DNA of 64,000 nt, taken from NCBI GenBank assembly GCA_036346275.1, contig CM070721.1:7700452-7764451 (forward strand). The letters run 5' to 3'. The stretch is from Otatea glauca (taxonomy: Eukaryota > Streptophyta > Magnoliopsida > Poales > Poaceae). The notes beneath the pieces are model-generated. The model was not told the DNA's origin. It made no database searches and saw only the letters and a list, made by a program, of their open reading frames with translations. The position numbers and the translations under genes are program-made. Shown in pieces: positions 44,331-55,837 of the stretch. Position 1 is the stretch's first letter; each line of letters begins with the position of its first letter.

Positions 44331-46428
44331 ATCAGTACCAGCGGCGGGGTCTCGATTTCCTAGTGCTATGGTGGTTGGTCAATTCAATTCTACTCCTCCT
44401 TTTTCTTGCGGTTGTTGTTAGTTTTTTTTTCCTTTTGAAAAATTCATTCCTGTGAATGCTGTGCTTGTGTCCTAACTTGATCCTTCCACGTCAGCAATGT
44501 CCACACTCTTTTGTGGATTTGACCTTGCTGGAGTGTGATGTGTCATGTGTGTGCTGCTCTGCCCAAACGAGGAAAAGGTGGCATTTTCTGGAAGTTGATT
44601 TATATAGGTTGGGGTCTTTATTTATCTAAAGTTTCGTTCATCTAGACAAAAAGGTTCAAAGATCTTTGTTTTGACGTGACTGGTGTCTATGTCTGTCTGT
44701 TTGTATTCGAATTTCCATGCTTTTGTGTTTGCAGGGTCTCTCTGGTTTTATCATGTTGCACGACTTACACTGTTCCTAATCATGCGTCGGAAAAAAAAAG
44801 GGGAGCGCCGAGCACGTGTGATATATCATTGCAAAGTCAAACAAAAACATGAGTAGGCGATCGATGGTGTTGTGAATCGTTTGGAATGTTGGTGATCGAA
44901 TGGGCTCGAAATCTTTTTTTTTTTAAAAAAAACTCGTTCAGAAAAAGACCTTGTATACTTGTAACGCTTAAAAGCATCTCCAATGCTCCACAATGTTAGC
45001 AAGTAACAAATGAAATTCGTGCCAAAGAATTTTGTGTGCATCCTGCATCTTTTTTTGGGCAAAAAAGAAAAAAAAAGAAAAGGAAAACCTTGATACACAC
45101 ATTGACACACAGGAGTATTTTGCTATGGAAGTGTAGTGACGTGGTGACGCACAGTCTAATCTTCTTTAGGTGCTTTATAACAATCTCTTCTTCGTTCTTG
45201 CATAGGAAATTAAAGCTGCACACTGTTGTAACACTGTCAGCCTATGATTGACAGTATCTGGGCAACTAATTGCTATCTCAACGCATTAAAGTTGAGCACT
45301 ACATGGTGTACGGGTGTAATATTTGAAACTCTGTTGCAAAATATATAAGTTCTCACGTAGATCAAGTTTAATGTGATGCTTTTCCTACTATGCCTTGTAT
45401 GTATGTTTTCGCTTTCTCACGAGCATCTATTTATGGCAACCCCAGGTCGCATAAAACGTCCTTAATCTTTGCCAAACAATTGCAAGAAGTGTCTGTTTTG
45501 GGAGCTGCGGATGGGCTAAAAAGTTGTTTTTGGTTTGATGGACTATAAAGCAGCTGTTGCTGATGGCTGTGATTTTTTTAATATGCCATTTGGCAAACTG
45601 GCTATTGTAGCTGTAGTTTTTGGGAGAGCAACCGAGTGGGAAGGTAGCAACCGAGCGAAGCACAGCGCCAGCCGAGAAGGGAGGTGACACAGAGGTGGTG
45701 AGGAGGGAGGCAGAGCGAGTGGGGAGACTGAACGAGCGAGGTAGGAGGTAATCGAGCAAAGTCACATCTGAAGAACTCCTCCTTAATGGCTGCAGTTCTG
45801 AGAATGCTTTTGTTGTGGTTTAGATTCTCAGTTGCTTTGCAGCTGTGCTGTTTGATGGGATTTTTAGCTTAAAGCTAAAACATGATTTTTTTTTTCTTAT
45901 TCCTATGAAAACTGAACATTTTTTTATGAAATTATTATAAAATTCTATGTATTACCTTCATTCCAAAGGAGCGAAATAAAATAAAACAACACCTTATTGT
46001 AGGAAAACAAAATGACAGAGTAGGATCGGATCGTTCATGCCATACTGAAGACATACGAAATGTAGTCATATCAGAACGTCAGGATCAGATAAACTGGGCA
46101 AATTAAATAGCTTATGTCCTGTTTGAGAATTTTTTTTTCCAAATCCTACATAAATTGAACAGTTTCATGATAATTCTAAAAAAATTCATACGTTCGAAAC
46201 AAGACATTAGCTAGGGGAATTTGCAAGCATGCACGGACCAAGGCATCCTTCAAGGAAAGAAAAGTCGCCCATCCAATGCAAATGGCTACAACAATATTGA
46301 CTAGCACTAGAGCGCTGCAACAACAATGGAAGAGGACACAATGACAACCGCTGCACAAAGCAGAAAAATGGGAGATACTGATGATGACCAGACCATACGG
46401 TGGCCGGCCCAGCATGCAGTCAAAAGGT
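44331..46428. other. Intergenic, nothing firm recognised
   Basis: No supported gene. The 112-codon minus frame at 45427-45765 has no recognisable domain. A homopolymer-rich patch at 45057-45080 gives Lys/Phe-rich translations. Confidence 0.45.
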
Positions 46429-47929
46429 GAACTTTTTACAAAAAAAATTCTTAGAATTAGTTCTCACACAATTTTTTTTTACAAATTTAGCCTCAAACCC
46501 GCAAATGATGTGCACGGAGAGCGCGGCAAGTCGCGCCTCCAATCAGCGACATTTGAAGTAAAAAAATAACAATGCAGAGGTATTGTAGCGCGTACTTTTT
46601 TTATCCGATGAGTGGAGGCGCGGTATTTATCGTCGAAGGCGTGCTGCATTAGGTAATTCTGCTCTGCAGTTGCACGATATTTGGTTTTTCGCCACGTGTC
46701 GCCTCATGTTTATTTCCATGCTCCCCATTCTCAGGATTTGTATTTTCCGCTCTCTCTGTGTGCAGGATTTGCGGGCCAGGGGCCATATTTAAAAAAAATC
46801 GCACGACAGTTAGTTCTGAAAAAATATTTTTTTAGGGCTACAACAGTGAAGAGTTCTATCTTACATAGAAAGGCATAAAATGATCTTATAAAATATGAAC
46901 TAGAAAATAGCTTTGACCATTAATTTATATTATAATATATTTATAAAACCTAATAAAATTATAATATTATGAAAGTACTTTTCAAGACAAAGCTATATAT
47001 ATATATATATATGATTTTTATGTATCTAATTTAAATATGTAAATGATATTGGCAATCAAAGTTTCAAAAGTTTGACTACAGATATATCTAAAATGACAAC
47101 TATTTATGATCGAATGGAGTATATTCTATGCCACTTGATATAATATCATGTTTTAGGTTTAGCCGTCCGCTTCTTGCCTTGTACAATCCTTGCTGGTTTG
47201 TAGTTCTGTTATCTATACTCCAATGAAAGAACCCTTTACAGTTGTAGCCTCAAAAAATTATTTTTTTCAGGATTAACCTCCATGCGATTTTCTTTTCAAA
47301 ACATGGCCCACTAACCCGCAAATCCAGTGTACGGGGAGCGCAGAAAATAAAAATCTCGCACACGGAGAGCGCGAAAAATACAAATCCCGCGCACAGGGAG
47401 TGCGAAAATAAACACGAGGCGAAAAACCGAATGACTTTCTGGTTCATATTTCATGAGGTCATTTCATGCTTTTCTATATAGGGAAGAACTCTTCACTATT
47501 GTAGCCTCCAAAAATTATTTTATTTCAGAACTAGCCATCGTGTGATTTTTTTTCAAATATGGCCCATAAATCCCGTGCACGGGGAGCGCAGAAATAAACA
47601 CGAGGCGATATGTGGCGGAAAACTGAATGCCGCGCAACCGCAGAGTGGAATTACCTAATGCCGCACGTCATCGGCGATAAATTCTATGCCTCCACTCAGC
47701 GGATTAAAAAAAGAGGCTGAGCTACAGTACCATACAGCGCTACAATACCATTGCATTATTATTTTTATTATTTTGAATGTCGCTGATTGGAGGCGCGGCA
47801 ATGTCATGTGTCACGTCGTGGCATTGCCGTGCTCCCCGTGTGCGGTATTTGCGAGCATGAGGCAAATTTGCAAAAAAAAATCGCATGGGGCTAGTTAAAA
47901 AAAATGAAGGCTACAACAGTGGAAAGTTC
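46429..47929. repeat. Cluster of three long-TIR MITE-like copies, two in inverted orientation
   Basis: Copy 1 is 46429-46856 and copy 3 is 47486-47929. Both end in GAAC...GTTC termini that continue into 'GTTGTAGCC'. Copy 3 is the reverse complement of copy 1 across its whole length, sharing 'gcgcctccaatcagcgaca' and 'ggtaatt(c)'. Copy 2 (about 47229-47430) is a partial copy in the same orientation as copy 3. About 60 bp outside copy 1's right end also matches the left flank of copy 3 inverted. No coding capacity. Mutator- or hAT-type MITE is possible, since no clear target duplication was found. Confidence 0.75.
46990..47013. repeat. (TA)n microsatellite
   Basis: An uninterrupted run of about ten TA units. 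Confidence 0.9.
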
Positions 47930-48208
47930 TCAGTAGCTCACATGCAAAAAAAACTCACTCATGTGAACGTACAATAACAAAATCATACATAGAACTTAAT
48001 CATAGCAAATAATTGTCCAGAGAACCAATACATTTAGTTCATACCTACTATGTGGGTAGAACAAGCAATGAAGACCTCAATGACAAAACATGTAGAGAAC
48101 TAGTAGAGGTCGAAGAGGAGTAGACGGTAGCTGCAACAAAAATTCAGGAAGAGGGAGGGAGCATACAGAGCAGCGCCGATCGATTTGCACCGCGGCACAT
48201 CCGGTAGC

Positions 48209-49146
48209 AAGGGATGAAAACGGAACGGAAACGGTCAGTAAATGGTCGTTCTGTTTTCGTTTTCATATCTTTTACCGGTAACGGAAACGAAATCGGAAAC
48301 CCCGGAAACGGATACGAAAATGAATAGTGACGAAAACGGATGCGGAACGGAACGGGGCGGATACGGGAACGAAAGTGGAAAATTCCACAAGAACGTAGTA
48401 CATGATCACAATATACATAACTGCAAAAACAATGTAACTTATTCTACCTCAAATGAGGATACAAGAACAATGTTATATTCACCGGTATCACTAGAAAGTT
48501 TTTTTCTCAAGTTTGTCAGTTGAAAGCTCACTATTTGTCCCCCAGATTAGACCATCATGTCCTCCTCCATATCGTTATCATCGACATCCTCTTGCTCCTC
48601 CAACTATAAAGATGTAATCCCCTAAAATTTGTATATTATTGTTCAATGTTCTTTTATGATTTTTTTTTATATTTATCTTGGATTTTTTGGAGTTTATAAA
48701 TGCTATTTTTCTATTTTTTATATTTATATAATTAATTTAATCATGAAAAATAAAACCAAAATTAAGATAGAAATAATTTTTATAGGTTCAAAATGTTCCA
48801 AAGTATTTTTGAGAATTTTTTCGGATTTTTTGAACTCTATTTGATATTTTCTATAAAGCCTTTTGTATTTCTGAAATTATTTTAAATCGAAAATAAATGT
48901 AAATTCTCCATTCTACTTTTTGGGCCAAGTGGGCCAAGTTTCCGACGGAACTTCCGGTTTCACTTATATGGAATTTCCGATTCCGTTTACGTTTTCGACG
49001 GAAATTGATCTCCCGTTTCCGTTTCCGACAAAAAAATTCCGTTTCCGTTTTCGTACCGATATTTTCCGTTTCCGTTTCCGAAAAAAGGCTTCCGTTTCCG
49101 TTTTTCTCCGAAACGGTCGAAAATTCCGTTTCCGTTTTCATCCCTA
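48209..49146 (-). mobile_element. Ac/Ds-like hAT element, family A, deletion derivative with last transposase exon
   Basis: A 938-bp element with left end AAGGGATGAAAACGG and right end TTCCGTTTTCATCCCTA. On the minus strand 48544-48606 reads LEEQEDVDDNDMEEDMMV and a stop, directly after an acceptor-like 'tttatag'. This is the same acidic last exon seen at 17646-17690 behind the hAT dimerisation motif. The rest of the transposase is deleted. I could not find a convincing 8-bp target duplication (CCGGTAGC against GTCAGCTG). Confidence 0.85.
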
Positions 49147-49309
49147 GTCAGCTGTGTGTTCGCTTTGCCCAATAGGAAGAGTGATCTCCACCAAAATCGC
49201 CCCCAAATTGCGCGATTTGGCGCCCATCAATGCTCACCTCCGCTCTTCCGCACAAAATATTTCAAGTATAGTGACCTTGGTGCCTTGCTGTCACTCTCCA
49301 TGACTTGTC

Positions 49310-49640
49310 ATCGAGGTTATAAATTTTTTGAAATATATGTCGAAGGCATCCAAAATCCAAAATTTCGACGAGATTTTAGAATTTCAAACAAAATCGAGAT
49401 AAAATTCGAAAATAATCCGGAATCTTTGAACCGAGATTTTAGCCGAAATTGCCGAAATCTCGGCAAATTTCACCCGAATGAAAAATAGTTCAAACCACAT
49501 TAGAAATTTTTTTAAAATTTTTTGTGGATGGTCTCGACGCGTCATCAATGTTCTCATAAAATTTCCAAATCATAGTTTAAGATATTTTCAAAAATTGTAA
49601 AAATGCTACTATCCTAAAAAAAAGCCTTACTGAGTACATG
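49310..49640. mobile_element. hAT family C fragment
   Basis: Subterminal 'gaaatctcgg' words, then the internal unit words 'ttcaaaccacattagaaattt' and 'gctactatcct', match the element at 21414-22595. Neither terminus is clear. Confidence 0.6.
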
Positions 49641-51483
49641 TTTTTGCAATTTGAATTGGATTTCTTCGTATATCTTGGCTTGAAATAGTATTTCTAACTC
49701 ATACAAAGCCATGAAAGTTCAAATATCCATGAAATCTAAATTAAATAGCATTTTAAGCTTTTGATAGAAATCCAAATTCTCTTTATGCCTCCAAAGCGCA
49801 TTTTGCCATATCTTTTTAAAGAAAATTCCTTTTAAATAAATTATTATTTATAAACCTTCCAAATAGTCCAAAGTTTATTTCTGAAGATTTTCAAACCATT
49901 CGGATTTTATTTGAAAAAGTTTTGACTTTTCTTCTCTTTCAGTAAAACTCATACCTACAAAGCAAAATTTGAGATATCTTTTGAATGGAGACTCCTTTTT
50001 CGAAAATTCTTTTGAAAAAGTTTTTTAGGAGTCCAAAGTATGTTTCTGCAATTTTTCAAAGAATTTCAACTTCATTTGAGAAAGTTATGGGCTTTTCTCT
50101 CTTTGATCAAATGCTGAAAATGCAGACTTTTGCATGATTTTGAGTTGATTTGTGATTTTTGTATCTCGAACTCAGATCATAATTTGAGGGGGCCATATTT
50201 TTAAGAATTGATCCTTAATAGTTGGTATATTATGCCAAAATTTGTCTATTTTTAGACCTCATTTGAGCAGTTTTTCAGCCATCTTTTGAAGCCTCAATGA
50301 AATCTGAAAATATGAAATTCTAGTTCTTTGAAATCTTTGTGGTTTTCATATCTTTAAATTGGCTTCAAGTTGGTAGAACCTCTCAAAACAAAACTTATGC
50401 ATGTTTAAATGTATTAGCTCTATGATCTATCTTAGAATCCTTTTAGGGCATGTTTATTCAAGTTTTGTATATTTGGAAGATGCTCTCCTTTTTTGTTATA
50501 TCATGGTATCAAGTTGATCTTAAATTGACATATAGTATTGATCTTTGAGAAAATGAGCTTGTTTTAAAACAAATGTCAATGTTTTTCTCAAAAATAGTAT
50601 CCTCTTGCAAAATGATCTTTATAAGTGGTATCTCTTACAAAAAATATCATTAACAATCTTTTCATGTGATATCAGTTGAAAAAAGAACATTTCAAGTAGT
50701 ATCACTTTAAAATTAATATTTACATACTTTATGTTTTCCTCAAGTGGTATTATAAGTAATGCTTTTTTAAAAACTGTTTACAATTGGTTTCATGAAAATT
50801 CGAACCTCATTTGTATATTTTCCTCGTTTAAGCGCTATTAGGCTCTCAAATACTCTCTTTGTGAATTTGTTTGCAAATTTAAAAGCCTAATAAAATGAGG
50901 AGCTTATTTGAATGTGTTTCAAATATCTTTCTCGTGCTTAACTCAAACTATAGCCCCTTTTCATATTGGTTTACTCTTTTGGGCCTTATAAAGAAGAAGT
51001 TTGCGAAATTCTTAAATCTTATTGAAAATTCTTAATATTTACAAGTGGTATTTTACTTAAGAATTCTTGTGAACTTAAATAGGTCATATGTATTCATTTC
51101 AATCTTGTTATGACCTTATTTCGGAGAAATTCTTGCCAAACTCTCTTTTTTAAAATGGTATTTCTTTGATGAGCTCTTCACTCTAAAAAGTTTACTTTTT
51201 GAATTCGTTTTCCATTTTTGGTATTTAATGACATAAGGGGGAGAATTTTTGAGAGCTTAATACCTCATTTGGTTAAGGGGGAGAATTTGTGGGAGCTTAA
51301 TTTGGTTAAAAGGGAGAATTATTTATATATAATCTCTCATATGCATTCTCATTTGTTAATGCATAAATTTCTCAAAGGTATGCTTATATATTCAAATAGA
51401 TTAAATTATCTCAATATGATGATTTTCATCCAAATGTGGTTATTAAGCTTGGATTTATCATCAATCACCAACAAGGGGGAGAT
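49641..51483 (+). mobile_element. SIRE-like copia element: 3' internal non-coding part
   Basis: AT-rich sequence without a supported gene, but with repeated 'ttaagggggagaatt' words (51234, 51276, 51306). The terminal polypurine tract ACAAGGGGGAGAT (about 51470-51483) directly precedes an LTR. Such AAGGGGGAGA-rich 3' regions typify SIRE/Maximus copia elements. gag, pol and the 5' LTR are not in the window. Confidence 0.7.
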
Positions 51484-51625
51484 TGAAAGTTCAAGCTCCA
51501 TTAGGTTGGTTTTGGTGTTAATGACAAATCTAATATTGAGACTAACTCTTTTAATAATCATAATATTAATTAGTCTCAATTGTTAATTAATGACAATACT
51601 TTTATGAGACTAACTCTTTTGTTGA

Positions 51626-51630
51626 GCTTA
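51626..51630. repeat. Target duplication of the inner solo LTR, left copy
   Basis: GCTTA here is repeated exactly at 54987-54991. Confidence 0.92.
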
Positions 51631-52224
51631 TGTTAGGTCGAGGATGTCGACTAGAGGGGGGGTGAATAGGCGGCTTTTAAAATTCTCTCTCTAATTTATA
51701 CAAAGCAATTCACCTCTAATTTTTCTAATGCCAAAACCTTAACAATTATTAATGTGGAAGCGATAAACTAAGGTTTTGACAATTAAAGCCTAAATCAACT
51801 AGGCTTACTATGTGCACTAACTAATTATATCTCTAACAAGAATATGCAATTCTAAAGACAAGCAATCAATCAATTTAATTCTATGAATATAAATTGCTTG
51901 AACATAAATGACAAACACAATGCAAGCACAAGAGACACGATACTTTTTACCGTGGTGTTCGGAGACTTGCCGGTCTCCCCTAGTCCACGTTGAGGTTAGC
52001 CCAAACGAATTGGACCGGCTCCACGAATTGAGCACCTATCTCGAATCCACTAGTGGTAGCTCCTTTTCCCTCCCGGGTAGGCGAGCTCCAACCTTCACAA
52101 ACTTCACTGGGACTTCTCACAATCTTCGTTGAGAAGCTCACCGCGCACGACGTTCTACGCCGTCTAGGAGGCGGCAACCTCCAAGAGTAACAAGTCAAGC
52201 CCTTTCGCTTGAACTTCACCTAGT

Positions 52225-54505
52225 GCAACACATGCACTCCGGTGACCACCTACGTGCAATACATGCACTAGGATGCTCCTCAAGTGCAACACATGCACAA
52301 GAGGCTCTCAATCCTCTCCTAATTGCAACACATGCAATTAGAGGCTCACATTAGCTCAAGAAACAAATGGAAGAAGGTAACACATGCACACAACTCCTAC
52401 AAACACCCAAATGATCTAGCACACAGCCAACCACAACTGCCCTTGCCCCCCAAGGCCTCCTTTTATAGCCTCCAAGCCAAAACTAGCCGTTGGGGGAAAT
52501 TCGACAAAACCGAATTCCGGTGCTCTGCTAATCGAACCAGTAGCACCGGCCTCCTCGCCAACGGCTACAAAACTAGCCGTTGCAGGAAATCCGGTAGCAC
52601 CGTCCAATTGGGAGCGGTGCTACCGCTCAGGCGGTAGCACCGGACTTAAGCCGAACTCAAAAACACCTCTTCTGAAAATTTCACACCGACCAGAGGAGCG
52701 GTAGCACCGGACCTCCGGTGCTACCGGGCTACCATGGGCGGTAGCACCGGACTGCCGATCCGCCCAAAAACATCCCTCTCTGGAATTTCCACACCGGCCA
52801 GAGGGACGGTAGCACCGGACCGAGCGGCAGTACATGCTCTCATAAGCGGTACTACCGGTCAGGCGGTGATATCGGCCTATATGGGCGGTACGACCGGCCA
52901 TATGGAGAAAACACGGTTTTTTCACAAAAACTTTTTCTCCAAACTATTAAAGATTTATTCTTTGAGCTATGTGAGGATCAACACATGATCACAATACTAT
53001 GCAAAACACATTTGCACATGTTAATCACATACTCCAAAGAATCTCATTAAGCACAACTTATTTGCAAAACACATTTGCAAATAAACCAAGAACTTATGAT
53101 ATCAATCCTCTTAGCCATGTGATGATCAACACATGATCAAGTCAATTTGCAAACCCTATTCACATGCTCTAGGATTGAAACCCACAATCTCAAGTTCATT
53201 TGCAAAACACATTCGCAAATAACAACTCCAACTTATTTGCATAACACATTCGCAAATAAACCACGAACCTATAAGATTAATCCTCTTAGCCATGTAAGGA
53301 TCAACACATGATCCCGATACTTTGCAAAACATATTTGCAAATGCCAACACATGCTCTAGGATCGAACCTCATAACATCCAGCTTATTTGCAAAACATATT
53401 TGCAAATAACAAGTCAATACTTTGCAAAAACACATTTTGCAACCAAACCAAGCTTAGCCTTGTGATGATCAACACATGATCCAATCACAAGCTAAAACAC
53501 CATAGCATGAGCTCTCTATTTGCAACACATGCAAATCTCTAGCACCATGCAAACAGCTAATCAAACTCAAGTGCATAAGCTCTCTATTTGCAACATATAC
53601 AAATCTCTAGCTCCATGCAACCACTTTAAACCAAATTCCTTGAGCTCTCTCCTTTTGCAATACATGCAAAACTTAGCTCTAAGCAATAACCACATAAACA
53701 ATATTGCATAAGCTATTTTTCATTTTGCAACACATGCAAATCCATAGCTTTATGCAAAAACCAAACCAAATAAGATTCAATCAAGAAGTAAGCATGAGCT
53801 CCCTTATTTGCAACACATACAAATACTTAGCTCATACAAAATCCAACGCACGAGCTTCACCCATTGGCAACACATGCCAAATGGTTAGCTCAACGCAAAA
53901 ACCAAACCAAGAGAGTGAGCTAGAGTGAACCGGATTGAGTTCATCAACACATGATGAAGCTCAAGCTAAAAGACTCAACCCCTCTTAATAGTACGGTAAC
54001 CTAACTAGCAACCCGATCTTCCATCCAAACATCGAGACCGGTAAAAGACTAGGAACACATCCTTAGCCCTAGCTATTTATACCTTTGCCTCTAGCGATCC
54101 ACTTGGAGCTTTTATGATTTCCAATCATCTTCTCTCCAGGATCACCTCTTCTTCTTCTTGGTCATCAACACATGATGAACCTTCTAGCTCTTCTCTTTAC
54201 TTCGGGATCACCTCTTGAAGCTCATCAACACATGATGACTTCTTCTTCTTCCCGAATCTTCATTATCTTGGACTCAACCTACTTCACAACTCGTAGAAGA
54301 TTGTTAGTCCAACAAATACGGTTGTCTCAATCATCACCGCACTCCATTAACACATAATGGATGCCTCCAAGATCGATTGTGCACAACGCAAATCAATTTG
54401 AATGATTAATTGTTGTCTTTAGTACTTTGATGCAACTAATGCTTCATTATACTCAAGAACTTTTCGCTTGTCTTTAATCAACAAGGAACACCATCAACAC
54501 ATGAT
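52225..54505. repeat. Constant-core AACACAT hairpin motifs, inner LTR
   Basis: The heptamer AACACAT recurs flanked by exact complementary arms of 4-8 bp that differ between sites. Core positions and arms: 52228 AGTGC/GCACT; 52328 CTAATTGC/GCAATTAG; 53128 TGATC/GATCA; 53303 GGATC/GATCC; 53524 ATTTGC/GCAAAT; 53869 TTGGC/GCCAA; 53946 TTCATC/GATGAA; 54349 TCCATT/AATGGA. Further copies lie at 52289, 52980, 53471, 54167, 54227 and 54496, with variants at 52259 and near 53590. Confidence 0.9.
52591..52897. repeat. Palindrome array CGGTAGCACCG / CGGTGCTACCG, inner LTR
   Basis: Copies in both orientations are centred at about 52597, 52620, 52637, 52704, 52721, 52744, 52812, and variants at 52852, 52869 and 52891. 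Successive spacings within clusters are 17 or 22-23 bp. Confidence 0.88.
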
Positions 54506-55837
54506 GAAATGTCCTTTTATTGATTGAAAGACAATCGAACTCAATTTAAATTTCATTTAAATTGATATGAGTATATATATAACTACACAAGTTTCATATA
54601 CTCAAATGATTTTTTCAAAGTCTTGATCCTTTATATGTTATTTAGCAATAAGACATGGATCAATACTATTGAAACAACAAGTTAAATTATAAACTCCCCC
54701 TAGATGTGTGCATTCATGTAATATATGAATTAGGAACATAATGCACATATTTGGACTAAAACAATTGAAGAGTTTATACTTTAACTTGAATCCTAAGTAT
54801 GCATTAAGTCAATAGAGTGAATACAAGTGCATACCTTAGGTTTTCTATTTTCCATCCAAATATGAGACTAATAAAAATAAGGCTCAATTAAACATTTTAG
54901 TCTCATAATGATTAGATTTTTCATTAAACAATGATTAAACATTAATATTAAACCAATCACCAAAACTAATGGAGCTTGAACTTACAGCTTAACTCTCTTT
55001 AGTCTCTTTTGGATGAAAAAGATGAAAATATCAAAGGTATGCATTCGAGTTCATATTATCATATCTTGTTGCATTCCTTGGATATAATATTCATGATCAT
55101 ATTGATAAATCTAAATATGAAACTAACTCTTTTAGTATATCTTTGATTAGTCTCATCTCATTGAAAAATGAGAATCCCAAAGGTATGCATCCAATACAAC
55201 TCTATTATTTCTAGATGCATTCCTTAGATTCAAGATAAAGGATGAATTTCACCGTAGTTTCAATCTTAAGATGTGCATAATGTTTTTAATTCCATATGTA
55301 CATGAATGCACACATTTAAGAGGAGTTCATACCTTACCTTGATGTTTCAATAGTATTGATCTAATTTATTTTTCTATATCATGGATCATTACTTTGAAAC
55401 AATCCCTTGAGTATATTTAACTTATGTAGTTGTAGTATACTCATGTTAATATAGGATAAACTCAAATGCTAAGTTCAATTATTTATATGCACATATTTAA
55501 TGGAGTTTATTCTATAGTTGATAGCCTCAAAAGTATTGATTCCCTTTCCATCACTCAAATATATTTGGATCATTACTTTCCATCAAAATGAGTATATGAA
55601 ACTTGTGTAATTAATATATACTCATGTCAATTTAAATAAAATTTAAATTGAGTTCGATTATCTTTCAATCAATCAAAGAACGCTTCATCATATGTTGATA
55701 GAATTTATTCGTTGGTTAAGAACAAGCGAAAAGTTCTTGAGTATAATGAAGCATTAGTTGCATCAAAGTACTCAAGACACCTTTAAATCATTCAAATTGA
55801 TTAGGGTTGTGCTCAATCGATTGTGGGGGCATCCATT

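Larger units (their letters stand above)
51631..54986 (-). repeat. Solo LTR, 3356 bp, same family as the outer LTR, inverted
   Basis: On the minus strand it starts TGTAAGTTCAAGCTCCATTAG and ends 'cacccccctctagtcgacat' plus CCTCGACCTAACA, parallel to the outer LTR. It is bounded by an exact 5-bp duplication with no internal domain. The open frames inside (for example 51980-52219 and 52620-52925) fall in palindrome-rich sequence and are not genes. Confidence 0.93.

Noticed and set aside
49641..51483. Search for gag, pol or env-like genes of the SIRE-like element
   Set aside because: The 122-codon frame at 51218-51586 runs into the LTR and has no domain. No coding part of the element is in the window.
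52620..52925. 101-codon frame with repeated 'VRCYR(P/S)SGRC' segments
   Set aside because: It is read through the CGGTAGCACCG palindrome array of the solo LTR. The repetition reflects the DNA motif.
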